Positions 1-5,951 of a stretch of 6,576 nucleotides of DNA are shown here, one piece after another; position 1 is the stretch's first letter; each line of letters opens with the position of its first letter. The notes below the pieces were generated by a model. That model ran no database searches and was not told where the DNA came from. It worked only from the letters and a program-made list of their open reading frames with translations. This DNA comes from Desulfosporosinus sp. UBA4726 (lineage in GTDB: Bacteria > Bacillota > Desulfitobacteriia > Desulfitobacteriales > Desulfitobacteriaceae): the NCBI GenBank assembly GCA_002404215.1, contig DHJG01000114.1, positions 16,759 to 23,334 of the forward strand. The letters are read 5' to 3'. The position numbers and the translations under genes are program-made.

Positions 1-83
1 TTAAGAAACGCAACGGTTAACATGCAGAAAGCCCAGAGGTTTTGCGTTTTAGCCTTAGCGACAAGCGAATAGCCATGGAACAC
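1..83 (-). CDS. Partial gene after cydB, possibly the N-terminus of a CydD/CydC-type ABC transporter
   Basis: Only the first 27 codons are in the window; the frame stays open to base 1. I place the start at the GTG at 81-83 because a TGGAG ribosome site lies 5 bases upstream. The frame is also open back to the cydB stop, so a TTG at 120-122 is an alternative start. The visible peptide has a short polar start, a basic patch (LVAKAKTQ), then a hydrophobic run (LWAFCMLTVAFL) that looks like the start of a first membrane helix. CydD and CydC, the heterodimeric ABC transporter needed for cytochrome bd assembly, begin in this way and often follow cydAB. The position 61 bases after cydB, same strand and with no terminator between, fits that. 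The functional name rests on context and a weak N-terminal resemblance; it could be another membrane protein. Confidence 0.45.
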   Translation of the reverse strand, partial: MFHGYSLVAKAKTQNLWAFCMLTVAFL

Positions 84-84
84 G

Positions 85-103
85 TAGTCTCCAGTGGAGA
101 CTA
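85..103. repeat. Perfect 9-bp inverted repeat with 1-base centre, over the ribosome site of the gene after cydB
   Basis: The arms TAGTCTCCA (85-93) and TGGAGACTA (95-103) are exact reverse complements around base 94. On the minus strand the arm nearest the start codon contains the TGGAG ribosome site of the GTG start at 81-83. As RNA it could fold with a tight loop and hide that site; as DNA it has the shape of a dimeric regulator's operator. Neither role is shown by the sequence alone. Confidence 0.55.
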
Positions 104-143
104 TCGCCGTGGGATTCTGCAAACGGGCTAAGAAACTTCCTCT

Positions 144-1148
144 CTAATAGTGAAGGTCTTTTTCTGTGACGCGTTTACGAAAGACCCAATAGGTCCATCC
201 TTGATACAGCAGAATAATTGGAACCATCGTCAGGGCGATGATTGTCATTATCTTCAGCGTGTATGGACTGGATGAGGCATTATAAATAGTTAGACTCCAT
301 TGTGGATTCAAACTGGAAACCATAACGCGTGGGAAGAGTCCCCAGAACAAAGCTACTGTGAACAAGAGAATCGTTACACCGTTCGCCACAAAAGCCCAGC
401 CCCCCTTGCGGGAATATATCAAGACATAAGCTATGACAAGGGCTACTCCGGCTGCTAGCAGTGTAATACCGGCCCCAAGATTAGCAAACAAATCTGTTTG
501 AAAATAGGTTAAGCCAGCAAACAGAAGTACAACTAGGATAGCAACCAATCCAATTTTTTTGGCAGTTTTCGCCGACCGCTCAGCCATCTCCCCTGTAGTC
601 TTTAAGTTTAGATACAAGGCTCCGTGAAGCATGAAAACAAGCAACGTGGTTAGACCGCCCAGAATAGCATAAGGATTGAGTAGGGTAAAGAATGTCCCCA
701 CATATTGCATTTTAGCATCAATCGGTACTCCCTTGACTATATTCGACATAGCAACTCCCCAAAGGAGCGCGGACAGAAAACTTCCCGTGAAGATCATCCA
801 ATCCCAGGTGTTCCGCCAACGAGGACTGCTGTCACTGCTTCGAAATTCGAAGGCAACACCGCGAATAATTATAGCTGTTAATATTAGAAACAAAGCGAGA
901 TAGAAGCCACTAAACAACGTTGCGTACCAGTTAGGAAACGCAGCAAACATTGCCCCACCGGCCGTAATTAACCAGACCTCATTACCGTCCCAGACTGGTC
1001 CGATGGTATTGATGATCACTCGACGTTCTGAATCGTTTTTTCCTAGGAAAGGCAGTAGAATTCCTACTCCAAAATCAAATCCTTCCAGAAAAAAGAATCC
1101 AACAAACAAAACGGTGATGAGTATGAACCATAAGATGTTTAAGTCCAT
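144..1148 (-). CDS. cydB: Cytochrome bd ubiquinol/menaquinol oxidase, subunit II
   Basis: This is the second large subunit of cytochrome bd oxidase, an integral membrane protein that pairs with CydA in reducing oxygen to water with electrons from quinol. The 334 residues are almost wholly hydrophobic, with about eight or nine membrane helices, the usual length for Firmicute CydB. Family motifs are present: LEGFDFGVG at residues 21-29 (D25, matching E. coli D29), GPVWDGNEVWL at 50-60 (D54, matching E. coli D58), RGVAFEFR at 96-103 and LFPRVMVSSLNPQWSLTIYN at 271-290. The C-terminus is short and charged (FRKRVTEKDLHY). The ATG start has an AAGGGGG ribosome site (1156-1162) 7 bases upstream, inside the end of cydA. 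The first 10 bases overlap cydA, so translation is probably coupled. No key residue appears to be missing. Confidence 0.97.
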   Translation of the reverse strand: MDLNILWFILITVLFVGFFFLEGFDFGVGILLPFLGKNDSERRVIINTIGPVWDGNEVWLITAGGAMFAAFPNWYATLFSGFYLALFLILTAIIIRGVAFEFRSSDSSPRWRNTWDWMIFTGSFLSALLWGVAMSNIVKGVPIDAKMQYVGTFFTLLNPYAILGGLTTLLVFMLHGALYLNLKTTGEMAERSAKTAKKIGLVAILVVLLFAGLTYFQTDLFANLGAGITLLAAGVALVIAYVLIYSRKGGWAFVANGVTILLFTVALFWGLFPRVMVSSLNPQWSLTIYNASSSPYTLKIMTIIALTMVPIILLYQGWTYWVFRKRVTEKDLHY

Positions 1149-2521
1149 AACGACGCCCCCTTTATTCCACTTTTCAGTGGTTCATCTGTGCTAACGTCAT
1201 CCGGACCCTTCTTAATAAACTTGAGCAAGAGGTATACGTCTGCTACCGCCAAGACTCCATAAATCAGAGTAAAACCGACAAAAGTAATCAGTATGGATAG
1301 TGCCGAGACTGAAGTTGATAGACCGGCATCTACTTTTTGCAAGCCATATACGATCCAAGGCATACGCCCGGCTTCAGCCATATACCAACCCACAGTATTC
1401 GCGATATAGGGTACGGGAATCGTCCATAGAACAAGTTTTAAAAACCATCTTTTTTGGTCTAAGCGATTATAAAAATATAGTCCGAGGAGCGGGATCAACA
1501 GTAACCACATTCCAGCTATCAACATAATCCGGAAACTCCAGAACAATGAAGCTACTTGTGGAACATAGTTGCCTGGTCCATATTGCTGGACTGCAGCAGC
1601 CTGAAGCTCATGAATTCCCTTGACTTCCCCCGTGAAACTATTGTAGGAAAGGAAGCTTAACATGCCAGGAATCTTAACTTCAAAGTTATTTTTCTGTTCT
1701 TTCTCATCAATAGAGGCATATAACGATAAACCAGCGGGATTTTCCGTGTCCCAATGAGCCTCAGCGGCCGCCATTTTCATGGGTTGTGCCTTGACAAGAT
1801 GCATTGCTTGCAAATGCCCTACTCCGGCTACTCCCAAGGCACTGATTAACCCAAAAATCACTGCCATATGAAACGAACGACGGAAAAAGTCTAGATGGTT
1901 CTTCTTCAGTAGATGGTAAGCACTAATACCCATAACAAAGAACGCAGCGGTCACAAATCCACTGAGTACGGTATGTGGAAACTGATAGAACACATGGGGA
2001 TTAGTAATTAAGGCTAGGAAATCAACCATCTCCGCCCGGCCATTTCGCAAAATATACCCGACAGGTTCTTGCATAAAGGAATTGGCTATCAGAATCCAAA
2101 GGGCCGAAATGTTGCTAGCAATGGCCACCAGCCAAATACTGAGTGCATGTACTTTTTTGGGCAATTTATCCCACCCAAAAACCCATACACCTATAAACGT
2201 TGATTCTAGGAAAAAGGCTACTAAGGCCTCAATGGCTAAAGGTGCTCCGAAAATATCCCCGACGAACCTTGAGTACTCAGACCAGTTCATTCCAAATTGA
2301 AACTCTTGGACTAACCCGGTCACAACACCCATCGCAAAGTTAATTAGGAACAATTTCCCCCAAAATTTAGTCATTTTTTTGTACGTTTCGTTTCCAGTCT
2401 TCACATACCAAGTTTCCATCATCGCAACCAAGACCGATAGTCCAAGTGTTAACGGTACGAACAAGAAATGGTAAGACGTGATCACCGCGAATTGTAATCT
2501 GGACAAGATGAGTTCAGTCAT
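1139..2521 (-). CDS. cydA: Cytochrome bd ubiquinol/menaquinol oxidase, subunit I
   Basis: This is the haem- and quinol-binding subunit of cytochrome bd oxidase, a high-affinity terminal oxidase of the cytoplasmic membrane. The 460 residues hold about nine membrane helices. Residues matching known E. coli positions are visible: H18 (E. coli H19), E98 and E106 (E99, E107), H183 (H186), M333 in FRIM (M393, haem b558 ligand), and K249 and E254 in the Q-loop motif KMAAAEAHW (K252, E257). The gap between K249 and M333 is 84 residues against about 141 in E. coli, so this is the short-Q-loop type usual in Gram-positive bacteria. The signature GRQPW reads GRMPW here (385-389); E383 just before it matches E. 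coli E445. The ATG start has a strong AGGAGG site (2529-2534) 7 bases upstream. A sigma-A promoter and a leader of about 140 bases precede it. Confidence 0.97.
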   Translation of the reverse strand: MTELILSRLQFAVITSYHFLFVPLTLGLSVLVAMMETWYVKTGNETYKKMTKFWGKLFLINFAMGVVTGLVQEFQFGMNWSEYSRFVGDIFGAPLAIEALVAFFLESTFIGVWVFGWDKLPKKVHALSIWLVAIASNISALWILIANSFMQEPVGYILRNGRAEMVDFLALITNPHVFYQFPHTVLSGFVTAAFFVMGISAYHLLKKNHLDFFRRSFHMAVIFGLISALGVAGVGHLQAMHLVKAQPMKMAAAEAHWDTENPAGLSLYASIDEKEQKNNFEVKIPGMLSFLSYNSFTGEVKGIHELQAAAVQQYGPGNYVPQVASLFWSFRIMLIAGMWLLLIPLLGLYFYNRLDQKRWFLKLVLWTIPVPYIANTVGWYMAEAGRMPWIVYGLQKVDAGLSTSVSALSILITFVGFTLIYGVLAVADVYLLLKFIKKGPDDVSTDEPLKSGIKGASLWT

Positions 2522-2528
2522 CGTTCCA

Positions 2529-2534
2529 CCTCCT
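2529..2534 (-). promoter_or_regulatory. Ribosome binding site of cydA
   Basis: AGGAGG (within AGGAGGTGG) lies 7 bases before the cydA ATG and fixes that start. It is one of the strongest sites in the window, suggesting high translation of cydA unless the leader limits access. Confidence 0.9.
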
Positions 2535-2539
2535 ATTAT

Positions 2540-2596
2540 TTATTTATAATGCCTTAGGTCTTTTTGTTTCCCATGATAACCTCGGTTTTTGTTCAT
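2540..2596 (-). CDS. Possible 18-residue leader peptide upstream of cydA
   Basis: In the cydA leader, an ATG follows a GGGGAGG stretch by 4 bases and opens an 18-codon frame, MNKNRGYHGKQKDLRHYK, ending in TAA 18 bases before the cydA ATG and in the same frame as cydA. The peptide is strongly basic, with no hydrophobic segment and no run of one amino acid of the kind seen in classical attenuators. Its start overlaps the stop of a smaller upstream frame as ATGA. I do not recognise it. It could be a translated leader affecting cydA expression, or a chance frame in a purine-rich leader. Confidence 0.3.
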   Translation of the reverse strand: MNKNRGYHGKQKDLRHYK

Positions 2597-2616
2597 CCCC
2601 CCTCCCCTAACATCAT
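2593..2616 (-). CDS. Possible 7-residue mini-ORF at the head of the cydA leader
   Basis: The frame reads MMLGEGG then TGA, with a TGAGG ribosome-like site (2624-2627 covers GAGG) 7 bases before the first ATG. Its TGA shares four bases (ATGA) with the ATG of the 18-codon frame, the arrangement typical of translational coupling. It is very short and could be fortuitous; the support is its spacing and overlap only. Confidence 0.22.
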   Translation of the reverse strand: MMLGEGG

Positions 2617-2670
2617 TTGTATACCTCAAAATGAATACTATGTATAATATTATATTATATCTTGTTTATT

Positions 2671-2699
2671 ATTATACTAATTATTAATTTATCAGTCAA
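2671..2699 (-). promoter_or_regulatory. Sigma-A type promoter of cydAB
   Basis: The -35 box TTGACT (2694-2699) and -10 box TATAAT (2671-2676) are separated by exactly 17 bases, close to the vegetative consensus. Predicted transcription starts near 2664, giving a leader of about 140 bases before cydA. DNA upstream (2700-2758) is extremely A/T-rich and could act as an UP element. Confidence 0.85.
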
Positions 2700-2758
2700 C
2701 TAAAATATTTAAATTCTGAATAATTACTTTATTAGTTTACTTATTAATTGTGATTTAA

Positions 2759-2809
2759 AACAAAAGAGCTGAGATCTTCTAATATTAGGAAGATCTCAGC
2801 TCTTTTGTT
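2759..2809 (-). terminator. Strong intrinsic terminator after prx
   Basis: Two perfectly complementary 21-base arms (2759-2779 and 2789-2809) enclose a 9-base loop. The stem core is GAGCTGAGATCTTC. On the minus strand the stem ends in CTCTTTTGTTTTAAAT, a U-rich tail, and it begins about 19 bases after the prx stop. The plus strand also ends in CTCTTTTGTT, so it could terminate both ways. It separates the kor-prx genes from the cyd operon. Confidence 0.93.
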
Positions 2810-2828
2810 ACTGATTTGGTTCATACAT

Positions 2829-3287
2829 CTATTTTAATATCTGAAGAACCTCTTCAACGTCTGGGAGTTGATGTATATCGTAGATTTTTATCCAGATGAC
2901 TTTACCGTTTTCATCCACAATCACATTAGCCCGCTCGGAGAATCCTTCCAGTTCTCGAAACAAGCCGTATGCTTTGGCAACTTCCCCATGTGGCCAGAAG
3001 TCTGAGGGCAATTTAAGATTGGCTATCTTCAGGTCCTTGGCCCAGGCATTCTTAGAAGGAACAGGGTCAACACTGAGCCCTAATGGAATCGTACCAAGTG
3101 CTTCAAATCGTGCGTAATTGGTTTCTAGGGATTTCATCTGCTCAGCGCAAACGGAAGTCCAGGCTAAAGGATGCCAAGAAAGCAAAACTTTTTTACCTTT
3201 ATAATCGTTTAAGCTAACCATATTACCGCGGTTATCCTTTAGATTAAAATTCGGAGCAGTCGCTCCAATTATAATAGGATTTTCCAT
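2829..3287 (-). CDS. Peroxiredoxin (AhpC/TSA family), single-cysteine type
   Basis: This is a thioredoxin-fold peroxidase that reduces hydrogen peroxide or organic peroxides in the cytoplasm. The 152 residues are a normal length for an AhpE/BCP-like member. The peroxidatic motif is PLAWTSVC at residues 40-47, with P40, T44 and C47 in the family PxxxTxxC pattern, and R119 in SERANVIV is the likely catalytic arginine. C47 is the only cysteine in the protein, so there is no resolving cysteine and it should work by a 1-Cys mechanism needing an outside thiol reductant. There is no signal peptide. The ATG has a GGAGG site (3297-3301) 9 bases upstream. It lies 92 bases after korB with no terminator between, so it may be read through from korAB as well as from its own weak promoter. 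A strong terminator follows. The exact peroxiredoxin subclass is uncertain. Confidence 0.93.
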   Translation of the reverse strand: MENPIIIGATAPNFNLKDNRGNMVSLNDYKGKKVLLSWHPLAWTSVCAEQMKSLETNYARFEALGTIPLGLSVDPVPSKNAWAKDLKIANLKLPSDFWPHGEVAKAYGLFRELEGFSERANVIVDENGKVIWIKIYDIHQLPDVEEVLQILK

Positions 3288-3340
3288 TTATTTATTCCTC
3301 CAAACTATATTTGGTTTTTCACCGCGCAATACACTCATAT

Positions 3341-3368
3341 ATTATATGGGAATCACAGTTATACAAAA
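3341..3368 (-). promoter_or_regulatory. Possible weak promoter for prx
   Basis: A perfect -10 box TATAAT (3341-3346) lies in the korB-prx gap. The best -35 match, TTTTGT (3363-3368), is poor at 16 bases spacing; TTGTAT (3361-3366) is better but at only 14. The -10 lies inside a 13-base palindrome, CATATA-A-TATATG (3336-3348), which could be an operator or simply AT-rich sequence. Confidence 0.35.
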
Positions 3369-3379
3369 TCTACCTCTTA

Positions 3380-4249
3380 TTATTCTAGTTCTGTCAGGAA
3401 TCTCTCGGCATCTTGCGGGTTCCAGACCCGGTCAACCAGTGGGGGATGATCAGTTAACCAAGAGAGGCGATCACTGAAGGTTGGTTTTTCCACGCGGTAG
3501 AAAATTCCGACGGGTATTTTCTCTCCCCATTCCAGGGCTTTCTCCAGTGCTCGGCTCAAATTACCAGTCTCATACTCCTCTGGTAATTCATAAACCCGAT
3601 CTGCATACCAACCATGGGTATTTACCTTATTGAAACTAACGCAGGGCTGGAGAATATCTATCAAGGCGTAACCCGGATGACTAATAGCCTCTTTCATTAG
3701 GTTTACGAGGTGTTCCGGGCGTCCTGTGAAACCTCGAGCCACAAAACTTGCTCCGGCCGCCAGAGCCAACATCAACGGGTTAAGCGGTTGGTCTAAATTA
3801 CCTTTCGTCTGGATCCCAGTCACCTGTCCAAGGTCTGTTGTCGGAGAAGCCTGCCCCTTAGTCAAAGCATAGATCTGATTGTCATGGACAAAATGGGCTA
3901 TGTCCACATTACGTCGGATATTGTGAATAAAATGATTCCCGCCCTCTCCATACGTATCTCCATCCCCAGAATGCACAATTACTGTTAGTTCAGGATTGAC
4001 GATTTTTGCGGCCACGGCAGGAGGCAAAGCACGCCCGTGCAAACCGTTGAAAACGTTAGCCCGTATATAATGAGGAAGTTTCGCGGCCTGACCAATTCCT
4101 GATACCATCAGAATTTCTTCCGGTCGCTTATTTAATTCTAACAAAGCTGTCTTAATCGCTGTCAAAATGGCAAAATTTCCACATCCCGGACACCAAGCGA
4201 TTTCGTCATCAGAGTCAAATAGGCCTTTACTCTGTCCCTCTTTCATCAC
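3380..4249 (-). CDS. korB: 2-oxoacid:acceptor (ferredoxin) oxidoreductase, beta subunit
   Basis: This is the thiamine-diphosphate and iron-sulfur subunit of a 2-oxoacid:ferredoxin oxidoreductase, which oxidatively decarboxylates a 2-oxoacid to acyl-CoA and passes electrons to ferredoxin, or runs in reverse. The 289-residue length is normal. Motifs in order: WCPGCGN at 19-25, SGIGQAAKLPHY at 50-61, HGRALP at 71-76, the ThDP/Mg motif beginning GDGD at 95-98, and the conserved ALTKGQASPT at 128-137. Only three cysteines exist, C20, C23 and C203; the place where I expect the remaining cluster ligand (GIGC) is Q54. The start is GTG at 4247-4249, 9 bases after AGGAGG (4259-4264); an ATG one codon later is at 12 bases and is possible. 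It overlaps korA by 23 bases. Substrate (2-oxoglutarate, pyruvate or branched-chain) cannot be told from sequence alone. Confidence 0.95.
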   Translation of the reverse strand: MMKEGQSKGLFDSDDEIAWCPGCGNFAILTAIKTALLELNKRPEEILMVSGIGQAAKLPHYIRANVFNGLHGRALPPAVAAKIVNPELTVIVHSGDGDTYGEGGNHFIHNIRRNVDIAHFVHDNQIYALTKGQASPTTDLGQVTGIQTKGNLDQPLNPLMLALAAGASFVARGFTGRPEHLVNLMKEAISHPGYALIDILQPCVSFNKVNTHGWYADRVYELPEEYETGNLSRALEKALEWGEKIPVGIFYRVEKPTFSDRLSWLTDHPPLVDRVWNPQDAERFLTELE

Positions 4250-5930
4250 TTGAGATTACCTCCTTCACCCTATCCGCGATATACTGCCCACTCATGGGTC
4301 TACCATCGTAACGCAAGACGCTATGTGTGCAGGCAATTAAAGCTTCCTGACGGATCAGTGAAGCAAGCTGGCCCGTGGCATTTTGTTCCACATTAATCAG
4401 CATCGTTACATTCGGTGCCAAATCCGTCAGAAGCTTCGTTGGTAACGGGTAGATGTCTCCGAAAATTAAGGCTCCAATGGAATAGTCCTCTTCGAGGAGT
4501 TCGATCGCTTCCCGCACCGGTCCAGCAGTTGACCCCCAGGCTAAGAGTAAAATCTTCGGATCAGTCTGTCCGATAACCCAAGGTTCCTGTACCTCTTTTT
4601 TTAGATGTTCCAAACGTTGCATCCTTTTTTGGGTCATGGCGACACGCACATCAGCCGCTTCGGTGATATGGCCGTCCTCGGTATGTTCATCACTATCGGC
4701 AATGACAACCTGGGTTCCGCACCGACCCGGCACTAAGCGCGGTGAAATCCCGTCATCTGTCAATTTGTAGCGTTGATAGTGTTCGGGTTGCTTCCATACC
4801 TCTTCTCCGGCTATTGCGCGCTCAATCGTCAAAGCAGAAAAATCGAAAGGCGGTATCGTCTGATAATAATCCCCTAGGTATTGATCTCCCAGCAGAATCA
4901 CCGGGATCTGATATTTGTCGGCAAGATTGAAAGCTCGAAAGGTTTGATAAAAAGCATCTTCTGGATCACGCAAGGCTGTAACCATGCGAGGAAATTCCCC
5001 TTGGGAAGCCGTAAGTACGAAACTCAAATCGGCCTGCTCTGTACGAGTGGGAAACCCCGTCACTGGACCTGGGCGCTGAATTTCTGCAATAACCAGTGGC
5101 GTCTCCGTCATTGCCGCTAGACCAAGTCCTTCAACCATCAGACAAAACCCACCGCCGGACGTTGCTGTCATAGCTCTAGCACCGGCATAAGAAGCTCCAA
5201 TCGCCATATTGATAGCGGCAATTTCGTCTTCTGCCTGTTCCACCACAATCCCGGCATCTTCCATTTTGCTGGCCAAGTAAGTCATGATCCCAGTAGACGG
5301 AGTCATAGGGTATCCTGAATAAAAGCTAAGCCCGGCAGCCAAGGCCCCCAGGCCAATGGCTTGACTACCTGTGACCATGATTCTCGGTTGACTTTCGGGA
5401 AATTCAAGCTTAAATTGTGGTTCAGTCAGGGCGTAACCTATTTCTAATGCCCGTCGGTTAACCTCAAAAATCTCCGATTTAAAGAGACTATTCAACACCG
5501 GCCAGACCGTTTCGAAGTCGAAATCGAACAAATGCAAAACTGCGCCAGCGGCTACGGTGCCTTCCGTCAATTTTGTCCCAGCTTCGACGGCCTTTTCTTT
5601 TAAGGGGAGCCATAAAGCGTTTCCCGTACTTATCTTCTGACGGTAACTTTCGTCACTGACCAAGACCCCCTGTGCGGACAGCTGAGAAGAGTGTATCTCC
5701 ACAGTTTTGGAATCAAGCGCTAAAATAACATCGAGAGACTCGCGATGAGAGTAAATTGGCCGGTCTGCAAAACGAATCATATGAAAGTTGTGTCCGCCAC
5801 GGACACGAGACATATAATCTTTATGGGAAAAAACCTCGACTCCTTGCTTTTTCATGGTTAATTCCAGTACTTTTGCGACTGTGTCAACTCCTTGACCTGC
5901 TGCGCCACCTACTAGTATATTGAAATCCAA
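4227..5930 (-). CDS. korA: 2-oxoacid:acceptor (ferredoxin) oxidoreductase, fused gamma-alpha subunit
   Basis: This is the large subunit partner of KorB. It carries the gamma domain (about residues 1-180) fused to the alpha pyrimidine-binding and transketolase-like domains (about 185-560), the arrangement usual for two-subunit enzymes. Gamma motifs are GGAAGQG at 8-14 and SRVRGGHN at 41-48. Alpha motifs are GYPMTPST at 206-213 (the YPxTPS 2-oxoacid site), the acidic EQAEDE at 231-236, TSGGGFCLM at 257-265, RPGPVTGFPT at 286-295, LGDQYLGD at 347-354, DEHTEDGHITEA at 414-425, WGSTAGPVREA at 465-475 and YDGRPMS at 541-547. The 567-residue length is normal and no ferredoxin domain is attached. The start codon is TTG (5928-5930), chosen because GAGGGG lies 8 bases upstream and the residues after it (DFNILVGG) are the usual family start. 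The protein is cytoplasmic. The substrate is undetermined. Confidence 0.95.
   Translation of the reverse strand: MDFNILVGGAAGQGVDTVAKVLELTMKKQGVEVFSHKDYMSRVRGGHNFHMIRFADRPIYSHRESLDVILALDSKTVEIHSSQLSAQGVLVSDESYRQKISTGNALWLPLKEKAVEAGTKLTEGTVAAGAVLHLFDFDFETVWPVLNSLFKSEIFEVNRRALEIGYALTEPQFKLEFPESQPRIMVTGSQAIGLGALAAGLSFYSGYPMTPSTGIMTYLASKMEDAGIVVEQAEDEIAAINMAIGASYAGARAMTATSGGGFCLMVEGLGLAAMTETPLVIAEIQRPGPVTGFPTRTEQADLSFVLTASQGEFPRMVTALRDPEDAFYQTFRAFNLADKYQIPVILLGDQYLGDYYQTIPPFDFSALTIERAIAGEEVWKQPEHYQRYKLTDDGISPRLVPGRCGTQVVIADSDEHTEDGHITEAADVRVAMTQKRMQRLEHLKKEVQEPWVIGQTDPKILLLAWGSTAGPVREAIELLEEDYSIGALIFGDIYPLPTKLLTDLAPNVTMLINVEQNATGQLASLIRQEALIACTHSVLRYDGRPMSGQYIADRVKEVISSDERGTE
4259..4264 (-). promoter_or_regulatory. 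Ribosome binding site of korB
   Basis: AGGAGG (within AAGGAGGT) lies inside the 3' end of korA, 9 bases before the GTG at 4247-4249 and 12 before the adjacent ATG at 4244-4246. The spacing favours GTG. Confidence 0.8.
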
Positions 5931-5938
5931 GTTTGTCC

Positions 5939-5944
5939 CCCCTC
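5939..5944 (-). promoter_or_regulatory. Ribosome binding site of korA
   Basis: GAGGGG lies 8 bases before the TTG codon at 5928-5930. No ATG or GTG in frame is suitably placed, so this site supports the TTG start. Confidence 0.65.
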
Positions 5945-5951
5945 AGATATT

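Larger units (their letters stand above)
2522..2828. other. 307-base AT-rich intergenic region between prx and cydA
   Basis: No full-length gene lies here. Going from right to left it holds the prx terminator (2759-2809), an A/T-rich stretch with an imperfect direct repeat (2724-2734 and 2737-2746), the cydA promoter (2671-2699), a 12-base AT palindrome (2643-2654), and a purine-rich leader with two tiny frames (2540-2616). The cydA ribosome site closes it. I find no convincing Rex, Fnr or PerR site. Confidence 0.8.

Noticed and set aside
676..2300. Plus-strand open frames of 60-75 codons opposite cydA and cydB
   Set aside because: They are antisense to strongly conserved membrane protein genes and have no recognisable motif or start signal.
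2643..2654. TATAATATTATA, a perfect 12-base palindrome in the cydA leader, resembling a PerR/Fur box
   Set aside because: It lacks the central base of the PerR consensus and lies in DNA that is almost all A and T, so it is expected by chance; it lies downstream of the predicted start.
2747..2763. TTGTGATTTAAAACAA as a Rex-type redox operator upstream of cydA
   Set aside because: The half-sites are two bases too close for the 18-base Rex site, one half is degenerate, and it overlaps the prx terminator.
2759..2809. The long perfect hairpin as a mobile element end or MITE
   Set aside because: Its position after a stop codon and U-rich flank are fully explained by an intrinsic terminator, and I see no target duplication.
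3336..3348. CATATAATATATG palindrome around the prx -10 box as a peroxide-regulator site
   Set aside because: The arms are only A/T-rich with one terminal G/C pair each and do not match the PerR consensus beyond composition.
3288..3379. A terminator between korB and prx
   Set aside because: I found no G/C-rich stem followed by a T-tract on the minus strand in this gap.
4742..5120. Plus-strand open frames opposite korA
   Set aside because: They lie wholly within korA, show no ribosome site or family motif, and are explained by codon use of the real gene.
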